DNA of 35,521 bases from Deltaproteobacteria bacterium (GCA_024276935.1 JAJRWH010000121.1:1-35521); one strand, 5' to 3'; numbered from the stretch's first letter, positions 25,222 through 33,950 are shown. Numbers and translations: made by a program. Notes: a model not told the origin generated them from the sequence alone.

Positions 25222-26437
25222 TTTCGGATTTTTCCTTCAGTCCCTTGAATTCATATTTCTGGCGAACATTGCTGATAATTCCCTGCGGGCGGAAAATCAT
25301 CATCACAACCATGGCCGCACCAAAAATGATCATTCGATACTCGGAGAAGGCCCGCAGATATTCCGGCAACAATATCAGAATCATCGCCCCCAGAATGACG
25401 CCCAGAATTGAGCCCATTCCTCCAAGAACAACGATCGAGAGAATAATCGCCGATTCCATAAAGGTAAAACTTGCCGGATTGATGAATGTCGTTTTAGCGG
25501 CAAACATCACCCCGACCATACCCGCCCAGAAGGCCCCCAACGCATAGGCAGACAGCTTGGTTCGCGCCATATCGATCCCCATGGCAACGCAGGCAATTTC
25601 ATCCTCACGCAGGGCAATCCAGGCTCGACCGATACGGGAATTCTTCAAGCGGGCAGTAACAATAATAGTCAAAACCACCAGGCCGATCATGATGTAGTAG
25701 ATGTAGGTGGTCGAGGCAGCAATATCCATCTTCAGTCCAAACAGGCCGGGCTTGTCAATATTGGCAATCCCGCTGGGACCAAAGGAAAAATCACTCCAGT
25801 TCTCAAGAACGACCTTGATGATCATACCGAAACCAAGAGTGACAATCGCCAGATAGTCCCCTCGCAAGCGCAGGATTGGAAAACCCAGGATAACGCCAAA
25901 CAGACAACTGAGAATTCCGCCGACAGGCAGGATTGTCCAGAAACCAAGACCAAAATGATGATTAAGCAGAGCGTAAGAATAGGCCCCCACCGCAAAAAAT
26001 GCCACATAACCCAGGTCAAGCAACCCGGCCAGACCAACAGTGATATTCAGGCCCAACCCCAAAACGACATAGATCAGAGCAGAAATCATGATTGTGCTCT
26101 GATAGGTATCAAAGACCCAGGGAAAAGCCAGGGCAAAAATCAGCAGGGCAATCATGGCCTTGTAGCGCAGACTCTGATCTTCGAGTAATGCCTGAATCCG
26201 GGAGGGCTTGTCCTGTTCATCCTGCCCGCTCTGGGCCGCCATCTGACGCGCTTCCTTACGTGCCAGAGCGTAACGCCAGACAAAAGAGAGAACGAATGTT
26301 GCCAGACCAATCCAGAGGATATTCATCCAACGCCACTGAACAAGCTGATCAGAGGTATTGACCTTGACCACCATCAGGGGAAAAGTCAAAAAGATAAACC
26401 AGAGAGAAACCGCAAGAGATTGTTTAATGTTTTTCAT
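25214..26437 (-). CDS. livM: Branched-chain amino acid ABC permease LivM, Liv-2
   Basis: This 407-residue permease has an N-terminal extension of about 110 residues with two helices and a charged loop (ARKEARQMAAQSGQDEQDK). The core then shows LGLGLNITVGLAGLLDLGYVAFFAVGAYSYALL, LRLRGDYLAIVTLGFGMIIKV, FGPSGIANIDKPGLFGL, IGRAWIALREDEIACVAMGID and SFTFMESAIILSIVVLGGMGS. The EAA-like loop that contacts the ATPase is intact. It begins 32 bases after livH-2 with only a weak ribosome site, which points to translational coupling or to a site I cannot see. Confidence 0.93.
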   Translation of the reverse strand: MKNIKQSLAVSLWFIFLTFPLMVVKVNTSDQLVQWRWMNILWIGLATFVLSFVWRYALARKEARQMAAQSGQDEQDKPSRIQALLEDQSLRYKAMIALLIFALAFPWVFDTYQSTIMISALIYVVLGLGLNITVGLAGLLDLGYVAFFAVGAYSYALLNHHFGLGFWTILPVGGILSCLFGVILGFPILRLRGDYLAIVTLGFGMIIKVVLENWSDFSFGPSGIANIDKPGLFGLKMDIAASTTYIYYIMIGLVVLTIIVTARLKNSRIGRAWIALREDEIACVAMGIDMARTKLSAYALGAFWAGMVGVMFAAKTTFINPASFTFMESAIILSIVVLGGMGSILGVILGAMILILLPEYLRAFSEYRMIIFGAAMVVMMIFRPQGIISNVRQKYEFKGLKEKSENV

Positions 26438-26469
26438 CGATTATGCCTGTTGATAGCGGCTATGGCCAA

Positions 26470-27372
26470 CTAGACCTTTTGTTTGGTCGCACGACCCAGA
26501 ATACCGGAAGGTCGCAGGATAAGAATCAATACCAGCAACCCAAAAGCGAAGACATCTTCATAATCGCTCGAGATATAACCGGCAGCAAAACTTTCGGTCA
26601 GTCCCAGAACCAGCCCACCCAGAACAGCACCGGGCACAGAACCGATTCCACCCAGAACCGCAGCAGTAAAGGCTTTGACCCCGGCAATAAAGCCAATATA
26701 AAAGTTGACCTGACCAATATAAGAAGCTACCAGGACCCCGCCAATTGCCGCCAATGCCGAACCGATCACGAAGGTGGTCGAAATAACCCGGTCAACATTA
26801 ATACCGACCAGACGGGCCATACTCATATCCTGCTGAGTTGCCCGCATCGCCTTGCCGATTTTGGTGTATTTGATCAATACGGTCAGCATGATCATCGTGA
26901 CCAGAGTTGTCACAAGAATGACCAGCTCGGGGGAACCAATAATATGCGCTATCGGTTCCATGAATTCAAAATCGGGGATTAGGGCCGGAAAAGGCAGAAA
27001 GTCGGGGGTTTGGGCCAGGAGCACGTAATTCTGAAGAAAAATTGACATCCCGATGGCGCTGATCAACGGTGATAATCTTGGGGCATTTCGCAGGGGGCGA
27101 TAAGCCACCTTTTCAAGGGTATAACCGTAGGCGCAGGAATAAACGATGGCCAGCAATCCAGCAATGATCAGAATCGACACCCCGTGAAAACCATAGATTG
27201 TCAGGACACCGCAGACAATATAGGCCACAAAGGCACCGATCATATAGATTTCGCCATGGGCAAAATTGATCAGCTGAATGATGCCATAAACCATGGTGTA
27301 ACCCAGAGCAATCAGAGCGTAGATGCTCCCCCGAGTCAGACCACCGAGAAAGAGTTCAATAAAGTATTCCAT
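26470..27372 (-). CDS. livH: Branched-chain amino acid ABC permease LivH, Liv-2
   Basis: This 300-residue permease begins MEYFIELFLGGLTRGSIYALIALGYTMVYGIIQLINFAHGEIYM, as expected of LivH. The frame is open to a TTG at 27399, but the ATG at 27372 gives the family start. No good ribosome site lies before either, so the start is chosen on homology. Further blocks are AYRPLRNAPRLSPLISAIGMSIFLQN, MRATQQDMSMARLVGINVDRVI and KAFTAAVLGGIGSVPGAVLGGLVLG. A 12-bp hairpin sits between this gene and livK-2 and may lower its expression relative to the binding protein. Confidence 0.92.
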   Translation of the reverse strand: MEYFIELFLGGLTRGSIYALIALGYTMVYGIIQLINFAHGEIYMIGAFVAYIVCGVLTIYGFHGVSILIIAGLLAIVYSCAYGYTLEKVAYRPLRNAPRLSPLISAIGMSIFLQNYVLLAQTPDFLPFPALIPDFEFMEPIAHIIGSPELVILVTTLVTMIMLTVLIKYTKIGKAMRATQQDMSMARLVGINVDRVISTTFVIGSALAAIGGVLVASYIGQVNFYIGFIAGVKAFTAAVLGGIGSVPGAVLGGLVLGLTESFAAGYISSDYEDVFAFGLLVLILILRPSGILGRATKQKV

Positions 27373-27495
27373 GAAGAACAGACCAATTGGGCAAAGCAAA
27401 CGGAACCAGACGCCGGTTTGGCGTCAACAACATTAAGTTTCTTCCTGATTAAACCACCGTAAAACACTGTGCTATTTTGATGCCATAAACACGCT

Positions 27496-27525
27496 TCAGG
27501 GGACCGGCAATAACCGGTCCCCTGA
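27496..27525 (-). terminator. Hairpin between livK-2 and livH-2
   Basis: CAGGGGACCGG (27497-27507) and CCGGTCCCCTG (27514-27524) are exact reverse complements around a 6-base loop, with one more A-T pair outside. It lies 60 bases after the livK-2 stop and before livH-2, in the same place as the hairpin in Liv-1 but with unrelated sequence. It lacks a long T run, so read-through is expected. Confidence 0.72.
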
Positions 27526-27584
27526 GCGAGGTTGAACAAAGGCCGAGTCGCTTAACCCGACCCGAGACAGCAACCTGCCAGCAA

Positions 27585-28700
27585 CTACTTCAGCTCGACG
27601 AACTTGCCACCTTTAACCTGGTAGACTGAAAAGCCAACGCCTTCAGCATCGCCCTTGCCGTCAAACTTGATTTTGCCGACCGGAGTGTCAACATACTGGG
27701 TTTGCAGAGCTTTGGTCACTGCAGCATAATCGGTTGAACCGGCTTTCTGAATAGCATTCAACAGGGCCAGAGCAGCCGAATAACCTTCTTTAAAGAAAGC
27801 ACCTGGATCTTCGCCATAAGCAGCCTTGAACTCGGCGGTTGCAGCAGCATTGAGCGGGATTGAGGACAGATCACGAGGACCGGTCATGTAAGCACCTTCA
27901 GCAGCGGCACCGGCAACCTTGATGAAGCTGACGTCCTTGACACCATCATCCGACAAGAATGCCGTTTTCATCCGCTTGCGTTTCATCTGGGCAACAAGCT
28001 TGGAAGCCTCAGGATGATAACCACCAAAGATCAGGACGTCGGCCTTGGCCCGACGAATCTTTTGTACGATTGAGGAGTAATCCATCGCACCGGGAGTAAT
28101 TCCTTCAAACAGGACGACTTTGACTTTGCTCGACTCATCAAGAAACTTTTTGGCAAATTCGGCGAATCCTTTACCGTAGTCACCTTTGTCGTGCAGCACG
28201 GCAACCTTTTTGGCGCCCAGTTTGTCAATCGCAAAATTGACTGCCAGCTTTGCCTGCATGTCATCCGAAGCGATGGTGCGGTAGAAGTTGGGATAATCAC
28301 CTGACTGGGTCAGACCAGGGTTGGTGGCCGAAGGAGACATAACAGGAATTTTGGCATCCTTGTAGATACCCAAAGCGGCTTTGGTTGCCCCTGAACAGAT
28401 ATGGCCAAGGACCACATCAGCACCCTGGGTGACCAGTTTGGTTGCAGTGTTGGTTGCAATCTCAGGCTTGCACTGGTCGTCCTGAATCAGCAATTCGACC
28501 TGTTTGCCAAGAACACCACCATTGGCATTGATCTTCTTGACAACCAGTTGGGCAGCTTTCATTGCGGGGATACCGTACGGGGCAAGGTCACCGCTATGGG
28601 GACCGGCAACACCCAGTTTGATCGTATCTGCGGCCAGGGCAGGACTGGCCAGCGAGACACAGACTACCAGGGCCACCAGCAGTAAATTGAAACGTTTCAT
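27585..28700 (-). CDS. livK: Branched-chain amino acid binding protein, Liv-2
   Basis: This 371-residue periplasmic protein begins at the ATG at 28700, which follows AAGGAGGTCCTTTCA. The frame is open to 28742 without homology. The signal peptide MKRFNLLLVALVVCVSLASPALAA leads into DTIKLGVAGPHSGDLAPYG. Cysteines in DDQCKPEIA and GHICSGATK are placed as in LivK. The ligand loop is GATKAALGIYKDAKIPVMSPSATNP. The protein shares the fold but little exact sequence with the Liv-1 binding protein, so the two systems may differ in ligand. A sigma-70-type promoter lies 63-91 bases upstream. Confidence 0.92.
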   Translation of the reverse strand: MKRFNLLLVALVVCVSLASPALAADTIKLGVAGPHSGDLAPYGIPAMKAAQLVVKKINANGGVLGKQVELLIQDDQCKPEIATNTATKLVTQGADVVLGHICSGATKAALGIYKDAKIPVMSPSATNPGLTQSGDYPNFYRTIASDDMQAKLAVNFAIDKLGAKKVAVLHDKGDYGKGFAEFAKKFLDESSKVKVVLFEGITPGAMDYSSIVQKIRRAKADVLIFGGYHPEASKLVAQMKRKRMKTAFLSDDGVKDVSFIKVAGAAAEGAYMTGPRDLSSIPLNAAATAEFKAAYGEDPGAFFKEGYSAALALLNAIQKAGSTDYAAVTKALQTQYVDTPVGKIKFDGKGDAEGVGFSVYQVKGGKFVELK

Positions 28701-28762
28701 TGAAAGGACCTCCTTGCTTGGGTTTAAGTGGCGAGAAAACAATGTTTGATCAGATTTGCCTA

Positions 28763-28791
28763 GATATAATTGAATCGTCCTGCGCGGTCAA
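28763..28791 (-). promoter_or_regulatory. Sigma-70-type promoter of the Liv-2 operon
   Basis: On the - strand TTGACC (28791-28786) and TATATC (28768-28763) are separated by 17 bases, upstream of livK-2. Five of six bases match at -35. TTATAT with a 16-base spacer is an alternative -10. Confidence 0.6.
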
Positions 28792-28854
28792 GAATAAAGC
28801 CTTCGGTTGGGCAAACAGGACCAATATCAGGGACATTATGGCAACCTGTCGCCC

Positions 28855-28878
28855 ATTCTGGCGGATGTTCGCCAGAAT
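28855..28878. terminator. 9-bp hairpin between the seven-helix gene and livK-2
   Basis: ATTCTGGCG (28855-28863) and CGCCAGAAT (28870-28878) pair exactly around a 6-base loop. It lies just downstream of the membrane-protein gene ending at 28906 on the - strand. A second short stem (CCAGACT 28901-28907 with AGTCTGG 28916-28922) spans that stop codon. Neither has a T run, but together they could end that transcript before the Liv-2 promoter. Confidence 0.5.
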
Positions 28879-28905
28879 ATCGATGCCGGGCACTGCTATC
28901 CCAGA

Positions 28906-29595
28906 CTACCGCAAAAGTCTGGCCAAATACAAAAATGTTCCCCCGACCCCGATACTGGTCAGGTAGTTACCGACACTATGTACCGATTGCGAGAAACTGT
29001 AACGTAAAGGATAAAGATCGGCCAGGTCATCAAGATGATAGACCTGAATGTAGAGCTCTGAACCTTTCCAGAGAAAAATCGCGGCAAAAACAGCGATAAA
29101 AGCAATGAAACCACGGCTGATCGGACTATCTGAAATCGCCTGATGAATCTTGCGTATCATGTCAATGTTGATCAGGGCCAGAAAAACCCAACAGCTGTTT
29201 TCGACAATGCTGATTGTCCGCAGAGTTGCAGCATCAGGAACGGGATTAATGGCGATAAAGATCATCGAAGCGATGATAACTGCGAGGACCGAGAGGTAAA
29301 CGGTAAGCTTTTCACCTTCAAGTTCAAGGGTCCGACTGAACAGGTAGTATTCCTGAAACCCGTGAGTAATCGCCATGATGGCGATTGTCCCGAAGATATA
29401 TCCCAGAGCCTGAACCTGCGGATATTCCATCCCGGGAAGCAATGGCATTGCAGCCGGAATAACTTCAGCGATCAGGATCAGAAAAAAACCGACGGTGATA
29501 CTGGTCCAGACTCGGGCATTGCCAATACTGAAATAGAACGAGACCATTCCGGCAATCAGCCAGAGAACAACCTGAAGCAGATTCCAGTCGAACAT
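28906..29595 (-). CDS. Seven-helix membrane protein of unknown function
   Basis: This 229-residue protein has about seven membrane segments and no long soluble part. The first two are VVLWLIAGMVSFYFSIG and WTSITVGFFLILIAEVIPAA. Later helices include GYIFGTIAIMAITHGFQEYYLF, VYLSVLAVIIASMIFIAI and GFIAFIAVFAAIFLWKGSELYI. The count and small loops recall 7TM sensor modules, but I do not recognise a family and no cytoplasmic kinase or cyclase domain follows. Translation should start at the ATG at 29595, 4 bases after GGAGG; the GTG in front of it is too close to that site. It lies 86 bases after the DUF4388-like gene on the same strand and is likely co-transcribed with it. Confidence 0.7.
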   Translation of the reverse strand: MFDWNLLQVVLWLIAGMVSFYFSIGNARVWTSITVGFFLILIAEVIPAAMPLLPGMEYPQVQALGYIFGTIAIMAITHGFQEYYLFSRTLELEGEKLTVYLSVLAVIIASMIFIAINPVPDAATLRTISIVENSCWVFLALINIDMIRKIHQAISDSPISRGFIAFIAVFAAIFLWKGSELYIQVYHLDDLADLYPLRYSFSQSVHSVGNYLTSIGVGGTFLYLARLLR

Positions 29596-29681
29596 CACGC
29601 CTCCATATGCATCTCATTTATAGAAAAAAGCCGAAGAGGGGCACGCAAAAGAAAGCGTTCTGCGAACAAAACAGAGCACTC

Positions 29682-30629
29682 TCACAACAGTTCTTTGGCA
29701 CCACGGCGCATTTCTTCGACCATGGCCTTGACCTTTGATGGTCCGGCAACAAGTTTGGCCATGCGAATCATATCAGAAAAAAAGTGTTCAATTTCGACAA
29801 GCGATATTGTCGGGCTGACCTTGCGAAACGCTTTTTCGACTTGAGTTACCCCAAACTGGCCGACATGGCGTTCTGCAACACCACGGAACAAAGCCAGCAA
29901 ACGTTCCCGCCGCGCTTTAAGTTCAGTCTCACTCAGCTTGCCACTTTGGCTCTCGCGACGCTTACGCTCTTCAAGCAATCGGTTGCGGGCTTTCTCCCAC
30001 ATAGGACCCAGATCAGCCGAGGCCATCAGGTCGGCCATCTTTTTGCCCTCAGCCGTAATGGTTGACAGAAGATCCAGTTTGGCTCCCGGCAGGGCTGCGA
30101 CCGACAGGGAAAGATCTGCGGTGGTTTCAAGTTCGGTTGAACCATCGTGGAAAAAGCCGAGTGCGCTGCCTGATTCATAAAAAATCAACGCTACGCGATC
30201 TTCGGTATAGATCCGTAAACAGCCACTCAGACGATCATCGCGAATACGATTCAGCAGCCCCCTGATATCAATCAGCTTGATATCCTGTCCGTGATAGACA
30301 TATTCGCCGTGCAGTAAAGCATGAACGCTGATGGCAACTTCAGATGAAAGACGATAGATATTCAGAACTGCGTTACCGAGAATCGACATTTCGAAGATGC
30401 GCGTAATGGCATCATAGGCAATAATCCGCCCGTCAACATCGATTTCCTGCATCAGGGCACTGATCAGATGCCCGTCCTGAAAAATGATAATTCCGGTTCC
30501 GATCGGAGAATCAAAACGCAGATAACCGGAGAATCCGCTGTCAGCAAGTTTTTCCATCGCTTCAGGAAGATTTACCCGTGCCGGATTGATCTTCTCTTTT
30601 ACCGGACTCCCCTTGGGAAGCAGAATCAT
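29682..30629 (-). CDS. DUF4388/PATAN-like two-repeat protein
   Basis: This 315-residue cytoplasmic protein carries two copies of a module, at about residues 20-60 (VNLPEAMEKLADSGFSGYLRF...GIIIFQDGHLISAL) and 120-165 (IDIRGLLNRIRDDRLSGCLRI...ALIFYESGSALGFF). The pattern 'helix, G-Y/C-L-R-I/F, strand, F-x-x-G' is that of DUF4388 (PATAN) domains, found in regulators of cyanobacteria and deltaproteobacteria. Residues about 200-245 form a charged coiled coil (MWEKARNRLLEERKRRESQ), followed by a helical end. The frame is open to a TTG at 30668; the ATG at 30629 with GAGG upstream is preferred. A near-consensus promoter precedes it. The role is probably regulatory or scaffold; no enzymatic domain is visible. 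Confidence 0.65.
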   Translation of the reverse strand: MILLPKGSPVKEKINPARVNLPEAMEKLADSGFSGYLRFDSPIGTGIIIFQDGHLISALMQEIDVDGRIIAYDAITRIFEMSILGNAVLNIYRLSSEVAISVHALLHGEYVYHGQDIKLIDIRGLLNRIRDDRLSGCLRIYTEDRVALIFYESGSALGFFHDGSTELETTADLSLSVAALPGAKLDLLSTITAEGKKMADLMASADLGPMWEKARNRLLEERKRRESQSGKLSETELKARRERLLALFRGVAERHVGQFGVTQVEKAFRKVSPTISLVEIEHFFSDMIRMAKLVAGPSKVKAMVEEMRRGAKELL

Positions 30630-30708
30630 ACCAACCTCATTTTGTGTTAATGACTCTCGACACCCCAAAATCAGGTATCAGAGCCTTGAGCTTCACGATC
30701 TGACACAA

Positions 30709-30737
30709 ATTAAAAGCGATTCGCAACAAACTGTCAA
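30709..30737 (-). promoter_or_regulatory. Near-consensus sigma-70 promoter
   Basis: On the - strand TTGACA (30737-30732) and TTTAAT (30714-30709) are separated by exactly 17 bases, so 11 of 12 positions match the consensus. It lies about 80 bases before the DUF4388-like gene and should drive it and the membrane-protein gene after it. Confidence 0.8.
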
Positions 30738-30769
30738 TCACCCCTCCCCTCATACCATGGATAACCGGA

Positions 30770-32026
30770 TTATACTTCCTCAGCAAGCCCGGCCCGTAAA
30801 CGTTTACGCAATGCAGCACAGCTGCGATACCAGTCAACTCCTAACACCCGCTTTCCCGAAAGAGCCGGATAAATCATGATTACAGCAGGAAATTGTTCGG
30901 CCAGGGTCCGCCCTGTGGCCCTGCGCACCAATGTCTGCCATCCGCTGTCTGCAGCCGGGCTGAAAAGGTCAGACTCGTAACAGCTCCCGTCAGCGTCTGG
31001 CAACAACAGTTTCAATTGTGAACTCTGCCCATCAGCCTCAACCGCAGTGCGCAACACGGCCGCCTGCCCTGCTCCCCAAAATGATTTCAAACGATGGGTC
31101 GTCATCAACCGGGCAAAGCACTCGGCATGGAGCAACCAGCGTCGTCGCTGCGGCAAAGATTCACAATAATGGGTCAAATCGAAGCAGGCCAGATTGCCAC
31201 ACAATGGGCATATCACTTCAACCCGGCGAAATCTCGGTGGCAGGGCATCATCCATCCGCAAGCGTTGCAGGTGACAGGCACTGCTGGCACCCGACTCGAA
31301 CTGTCGCAGCACCAGACGTGCCAAGTGATAGAACAGCGGACGGGTTCGACTTTCGGGCATGCGGGTCAAAACTGAACCACCAGGCCCGCGGGTTGCCTCG
31401 GGCAAATCGAGATCAACCATAAATTCATGATCCAGAACCTGACAACCCCGCTCACGGGCAGCAAAACGGAGCAATGCCAGCTGGCGTTCCTGCTGTCGCG
31501 GGTCCTCAATCATCGCCGGAACCAACCAAAGCATATCATCAGTCCCGCCACCCGCTCTGATCTCGCGGCGAATCCCGGCAAGAGCCGCCAACCCTGAGGC
31601 ATTACGCAAGGGCGAAATAACCAGGTCTGCAGCCCGTAATGCCGTGCTGGCCGGCTTTTCTCCCAGGGGTCCGGCATCCACCAACAAGATTCCGGGGAAG
31701 CAGCTCTCGCGCAGTAATTGACGCAACGTCGAAGAGCTCAGTGGCGGCAAGGTGTCGGTCTTGAGATATTCGATTCCGAATTGTCCCAGCGCCAACTGTT
31801 CGTCAAGAGATTGTCCCTGAAAAAGCTGACTGATGCCAGGAGCAGGATTGTCTGGAAGAACGAATGTCTGAGCCGGGTCATGACCTGGATCAAATGAAAT
31901 TGCCGCCAGGGGTAAATCTTCTGCCATCCCGCGCAGATAAACAGCCAGATTATCCATCAGTGTTGAGCGGCCAATCCGTCTGGCAGCCGCCGCCAGAACA
32001 ACGACAAATGGCATGGTCTTTCTCAT
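30770..32026 (-). CDS. MinD/ParA-like protein with degenerate P-loop and Cys-rich C-terminal domain
   Basis: This 418-residue protein starts at the ATG overlapping the ABC-F stop (ATGA). The N-terminal 240 residues follow the MinD/ParA pattern: FVVVLAAAARRIGRSTLMDNLAVYL at the P-loop, ILLVDAGPLG at the Walker B and switch II place (113-122), and DLVISPLRNASGLAAL (134-149). But the P-loop reads AARRIGRST: the catalytic GK lysine is R20 and the signature KGG is missing, so ATP binding or hydrolysis is doubtful. Residues 273-303 hold CPLC, then cysteines at 281, 288 and 303, a possible metal site. The last 100 residues resemble no family I know. It could be a pseudo-ATPase scaffold. Confidence 0.65.
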   Translation of the reverse strand: MRKTMPFVVVLAAAARRIGRSTLMDNLAVYLRGMAEDLPLAAISFDPGHDPAQTFVLPDNPAPGISQLFQGQSLDEQLALGQFGIEYLKTDTLPPLSSSTLRQLLRESCFPGILLVDAGPLGEKPASTALRAADLVISPLRNASGLAALAGIRREIRAGGGTDDMLWLVPAMIEDPRQQERQLALLRFAARERGCQVLDHEFMVDLDLPEATRGPGGSVLTRMPESRTRPLFYHLARLVLRQFESGASSACHLQRLRMDDALPPRFRRVEVICPLCGNLACFDLTHYCESLPQRRRWLLHAECFARLMTTHRLKSFWGAGQAAVLRTAVEADGQSSQLKLLLPDADGSCYESDLFSPAADSGWQTLVRRATGRTLAEQFPAVIMIYPALSGKRVLGVDWYRSCAALRKRLRAGLAEEV

Positions 32027-33945
32027 GACGTTTCCTGCAAGGTTTCCCACCGTAGATAGGCCTTTTCAAGACTGTCTTTCAACTGACGATGTGACTGGCT
32101 GGCATTATGCCATTTTTCCTGATCCTGATACAGCTGCGGGTCGGCCATCAGCTGCTCGAGTTCTGCCAGTTCTTTTTCCTGCGCTTCAATTTCTGCTTCA
32201 AGCTGTGCCAGCTCGCGGGCGCGCCGCTGTTGCTGACGTTGTTGCTGTTTGCGCTCGGCATGACTTTGACGACGTTGCTCTTTGGACTCTGAAATACGGG
32301 GGGTCGCTTCATTGACACTCTGTTCAACCCGCTGACTGCTATGGCTGAGATCACCCTGTTTTTGTTTGGCGCGCAGAAAATCCTCATAATTACCAAAATA
32401 GGACTCTACCTTCCCGGCTCCGACCTCAAGAACGCGGCTCGCCAGCTGGTCAACAAAATAGCGGTCATGCGATACAAAAACGATCGTCCCCTTGTAACCT
32501 TTCAAGGCATCAAGCAATACCTGTTTTGACTGCAGATCGAGGTGGTTGGTCGGTTCGTCAAGCAGCAACAGGTTGGCCGGTCGTAACAACAATTTTGCCA
32601 ATGCCAGTCGATTCCGTTCTCCACCGGAAAGAACCCGGACCGGTTTTTCAACCTCATCGCCTGAAAAAAGAAAACTGCCGAGAATATTTCTCAGTTTCGG
32701 CACCATTTCATAGGGGGCATCTGCCGAGATTTCGCTCAGCACATCACGTTGCGGGTTGAGTTCTGCTGCCTGGTCCTGGGCAAAATAAGCCTGGGCCAGA
32801 TTGTGACCCGCAATCCGCTCTCCGGATGACGGTGCTTCGACACCAGCCAACAAACGCATCAAGGTTGATTTTCCTGCCCCGTTGGGACCAACCAGGGCAA
32901 TCCTCTCGCCCTGTTCAACTACCAGATCTACCGCATCAAGAACCTGGAGATCACCATATTTCTGTCCGGCGTTTTTCAACTCAAGGGCAATCCGGCCTCC
33001 TTTGGGAGGAGGAGGAAAACTAAAGGCAATCCGTTTACGTTCGGGAGGCAGATTAATCCGTTCGATCTTTTCCAGCTGTTTGACGCGACTCTGAACAAGC
33101 GAGGCCTTGTTGGCCTGATAGCGAAAACGGGTAATAAAGGCTTCTATCCGCTCAATCTCTTCATCCTGCTGCCGCTTGGCCTCACGCAAAGCCCTCACCC
33201 GTTCGTCACGTGCAGTCAGGTAACGGCTGTAGTTGCCAGGATATTCGGTCAGCTTGCCATTCCAGATTTCGACAATGCGGCCAACAACCTGATCCAGAAA
33301 AAAACGGTCATGAGAAACAAGAACCACCGCATAGGGATAATGGCACAGGTAATCTTCGAGCCAGTCCCGCGCCGGCAGGTCCAGATGGTTGGTCGGCTCA
33401 TCGAGTAGCAGTAAAGTGGGTCGTTGCAGCAGCAACCGGGCCAGAGCAATTCGCATCTGCCAGCCCCCCGAAAACTCTTCGCAGGGGCGGTCGAAATCCT
33501 GGGGAGAAAAACCGAGACCCGCGAGAACCTTCCCGACTTCGGCCTCCATACTGTAACCACCACGATCTTCAAACAGGGTCTGCAATTCGGCGTAGCGATC
33601 AAGATCCGCAGGGGTATGATCTGCTGCCAGTTTTGTTTCGAGCTCGCCCAGTTCAGCCTGGATTGCCAGCAGCTCTTCAAGGGCACTGTGAACTTCGCTG
33701 AACAGGCTGCGGCCCTTATATTCCAGACCGTCCTGTGGCAAATAACCGAAGGTCGTTCCCTTGGCCGACTGGACCTGTCCACTGTCAGCTTCAACCCGTC
33801 CGGCAAGCAGTTTCAGCAGGGTCGACTTACCGGCTCCGTTGTCACCACAAAGACCGATACGATCCTGGGGACGGACATGCCAGTCGATGGCATTGAAGAT
33901 CTGCCGATCAGCAAAAAATTTATTAACTCCACGCAGTTGCAACAT
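32023..33945 (-). CDS. ABC-F family ATPase (translation factor type)
   Basis: This 640-residue cytoplasmic protein has two ABC cassettes and no membrane part, as in EttA, Uup and YheS, which act on the ribosome. The first has Walker A GDNGAGKST (34-42), signature FSGGWQMR and Walker B LLLLDEPTNHLD; the second has GPNGAGKST (353-361), LSGGERNR and LLLLDEPTNHLD. The linker between about 235 and 310 is the P-site tRNA interaction arm (ARDERVRALREAKRQQDEE). A Gln/Glu/Arg-rich coiled coil forms the last 100 residues, as in the YheS/ABCF3 and Uup types. The ATG at 33945 has no ribosome site but is preceded by a perfect 12-bp palindrome. The stop overlaps the next gene by four bases. Confidence 0.92.
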   Translation of the reverse strand: MLQLRGVNKFFADRQIFNAIDWHVRPQDRIGLCGDNGAGKSTLLKLLAGRVEADSGQVQSAKGTTFGYLPQDGLEYKGRSLFSEVHSALEELLAIQAELGELETKLAADHTPADLDRYAELQTLFEDRGGYSMEAEVGKVLAGLGFSPQDFDRPCEEFSGGWQMRIALARLLLQRPTLLLLDEPTNHLDLPARDWLEDYLCHYPYAVVLVSHDRFFLDQVVGRIVEIWNGKLTEYPGNYSRYLTARDERVRALREAKRQQDEEIERIEAFITRFRYQANKASLVQSRVKQLEKIERINLPPERKRIAFSFPPPPKGGRIALELKNAGQKYGDLQVLDAVDLVVEQGERIALVGPNGAGKSTLMRLLAGVEAPSSGERIAGHNLAQAYFAQDQAAELNPQRDVLSEISADAPYEMVPKLRNILGSFLFSGDEVEKPVRVLSGGERNRLALAKLLLRPANLLLLDEPTNHLDLQSKQVLLDALKGYKGTIVFVSHDRYFVDQLASRVLEVGAGKVESYFGNYEDFLRAKQKQGDLSHSSQRVEQSVNEATPRISESKEQRRQSHAERKQQQRQQQRRARELAQLEAEIEAQEKELAELEQLMADPQLYQDQEKWHNASQSHRQLKDSLEKAYLRWETLQETS

Positions 33946-33950
33946 GGCGC

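Noticed and set aside
15253-28700. Liv-1 and Liv-2 as a recent inverted duplication
   Set aside because: Corresponding proteins share only family blocks; LivG and LivM differ in insertions and loops, and DNA identity is not apparent.
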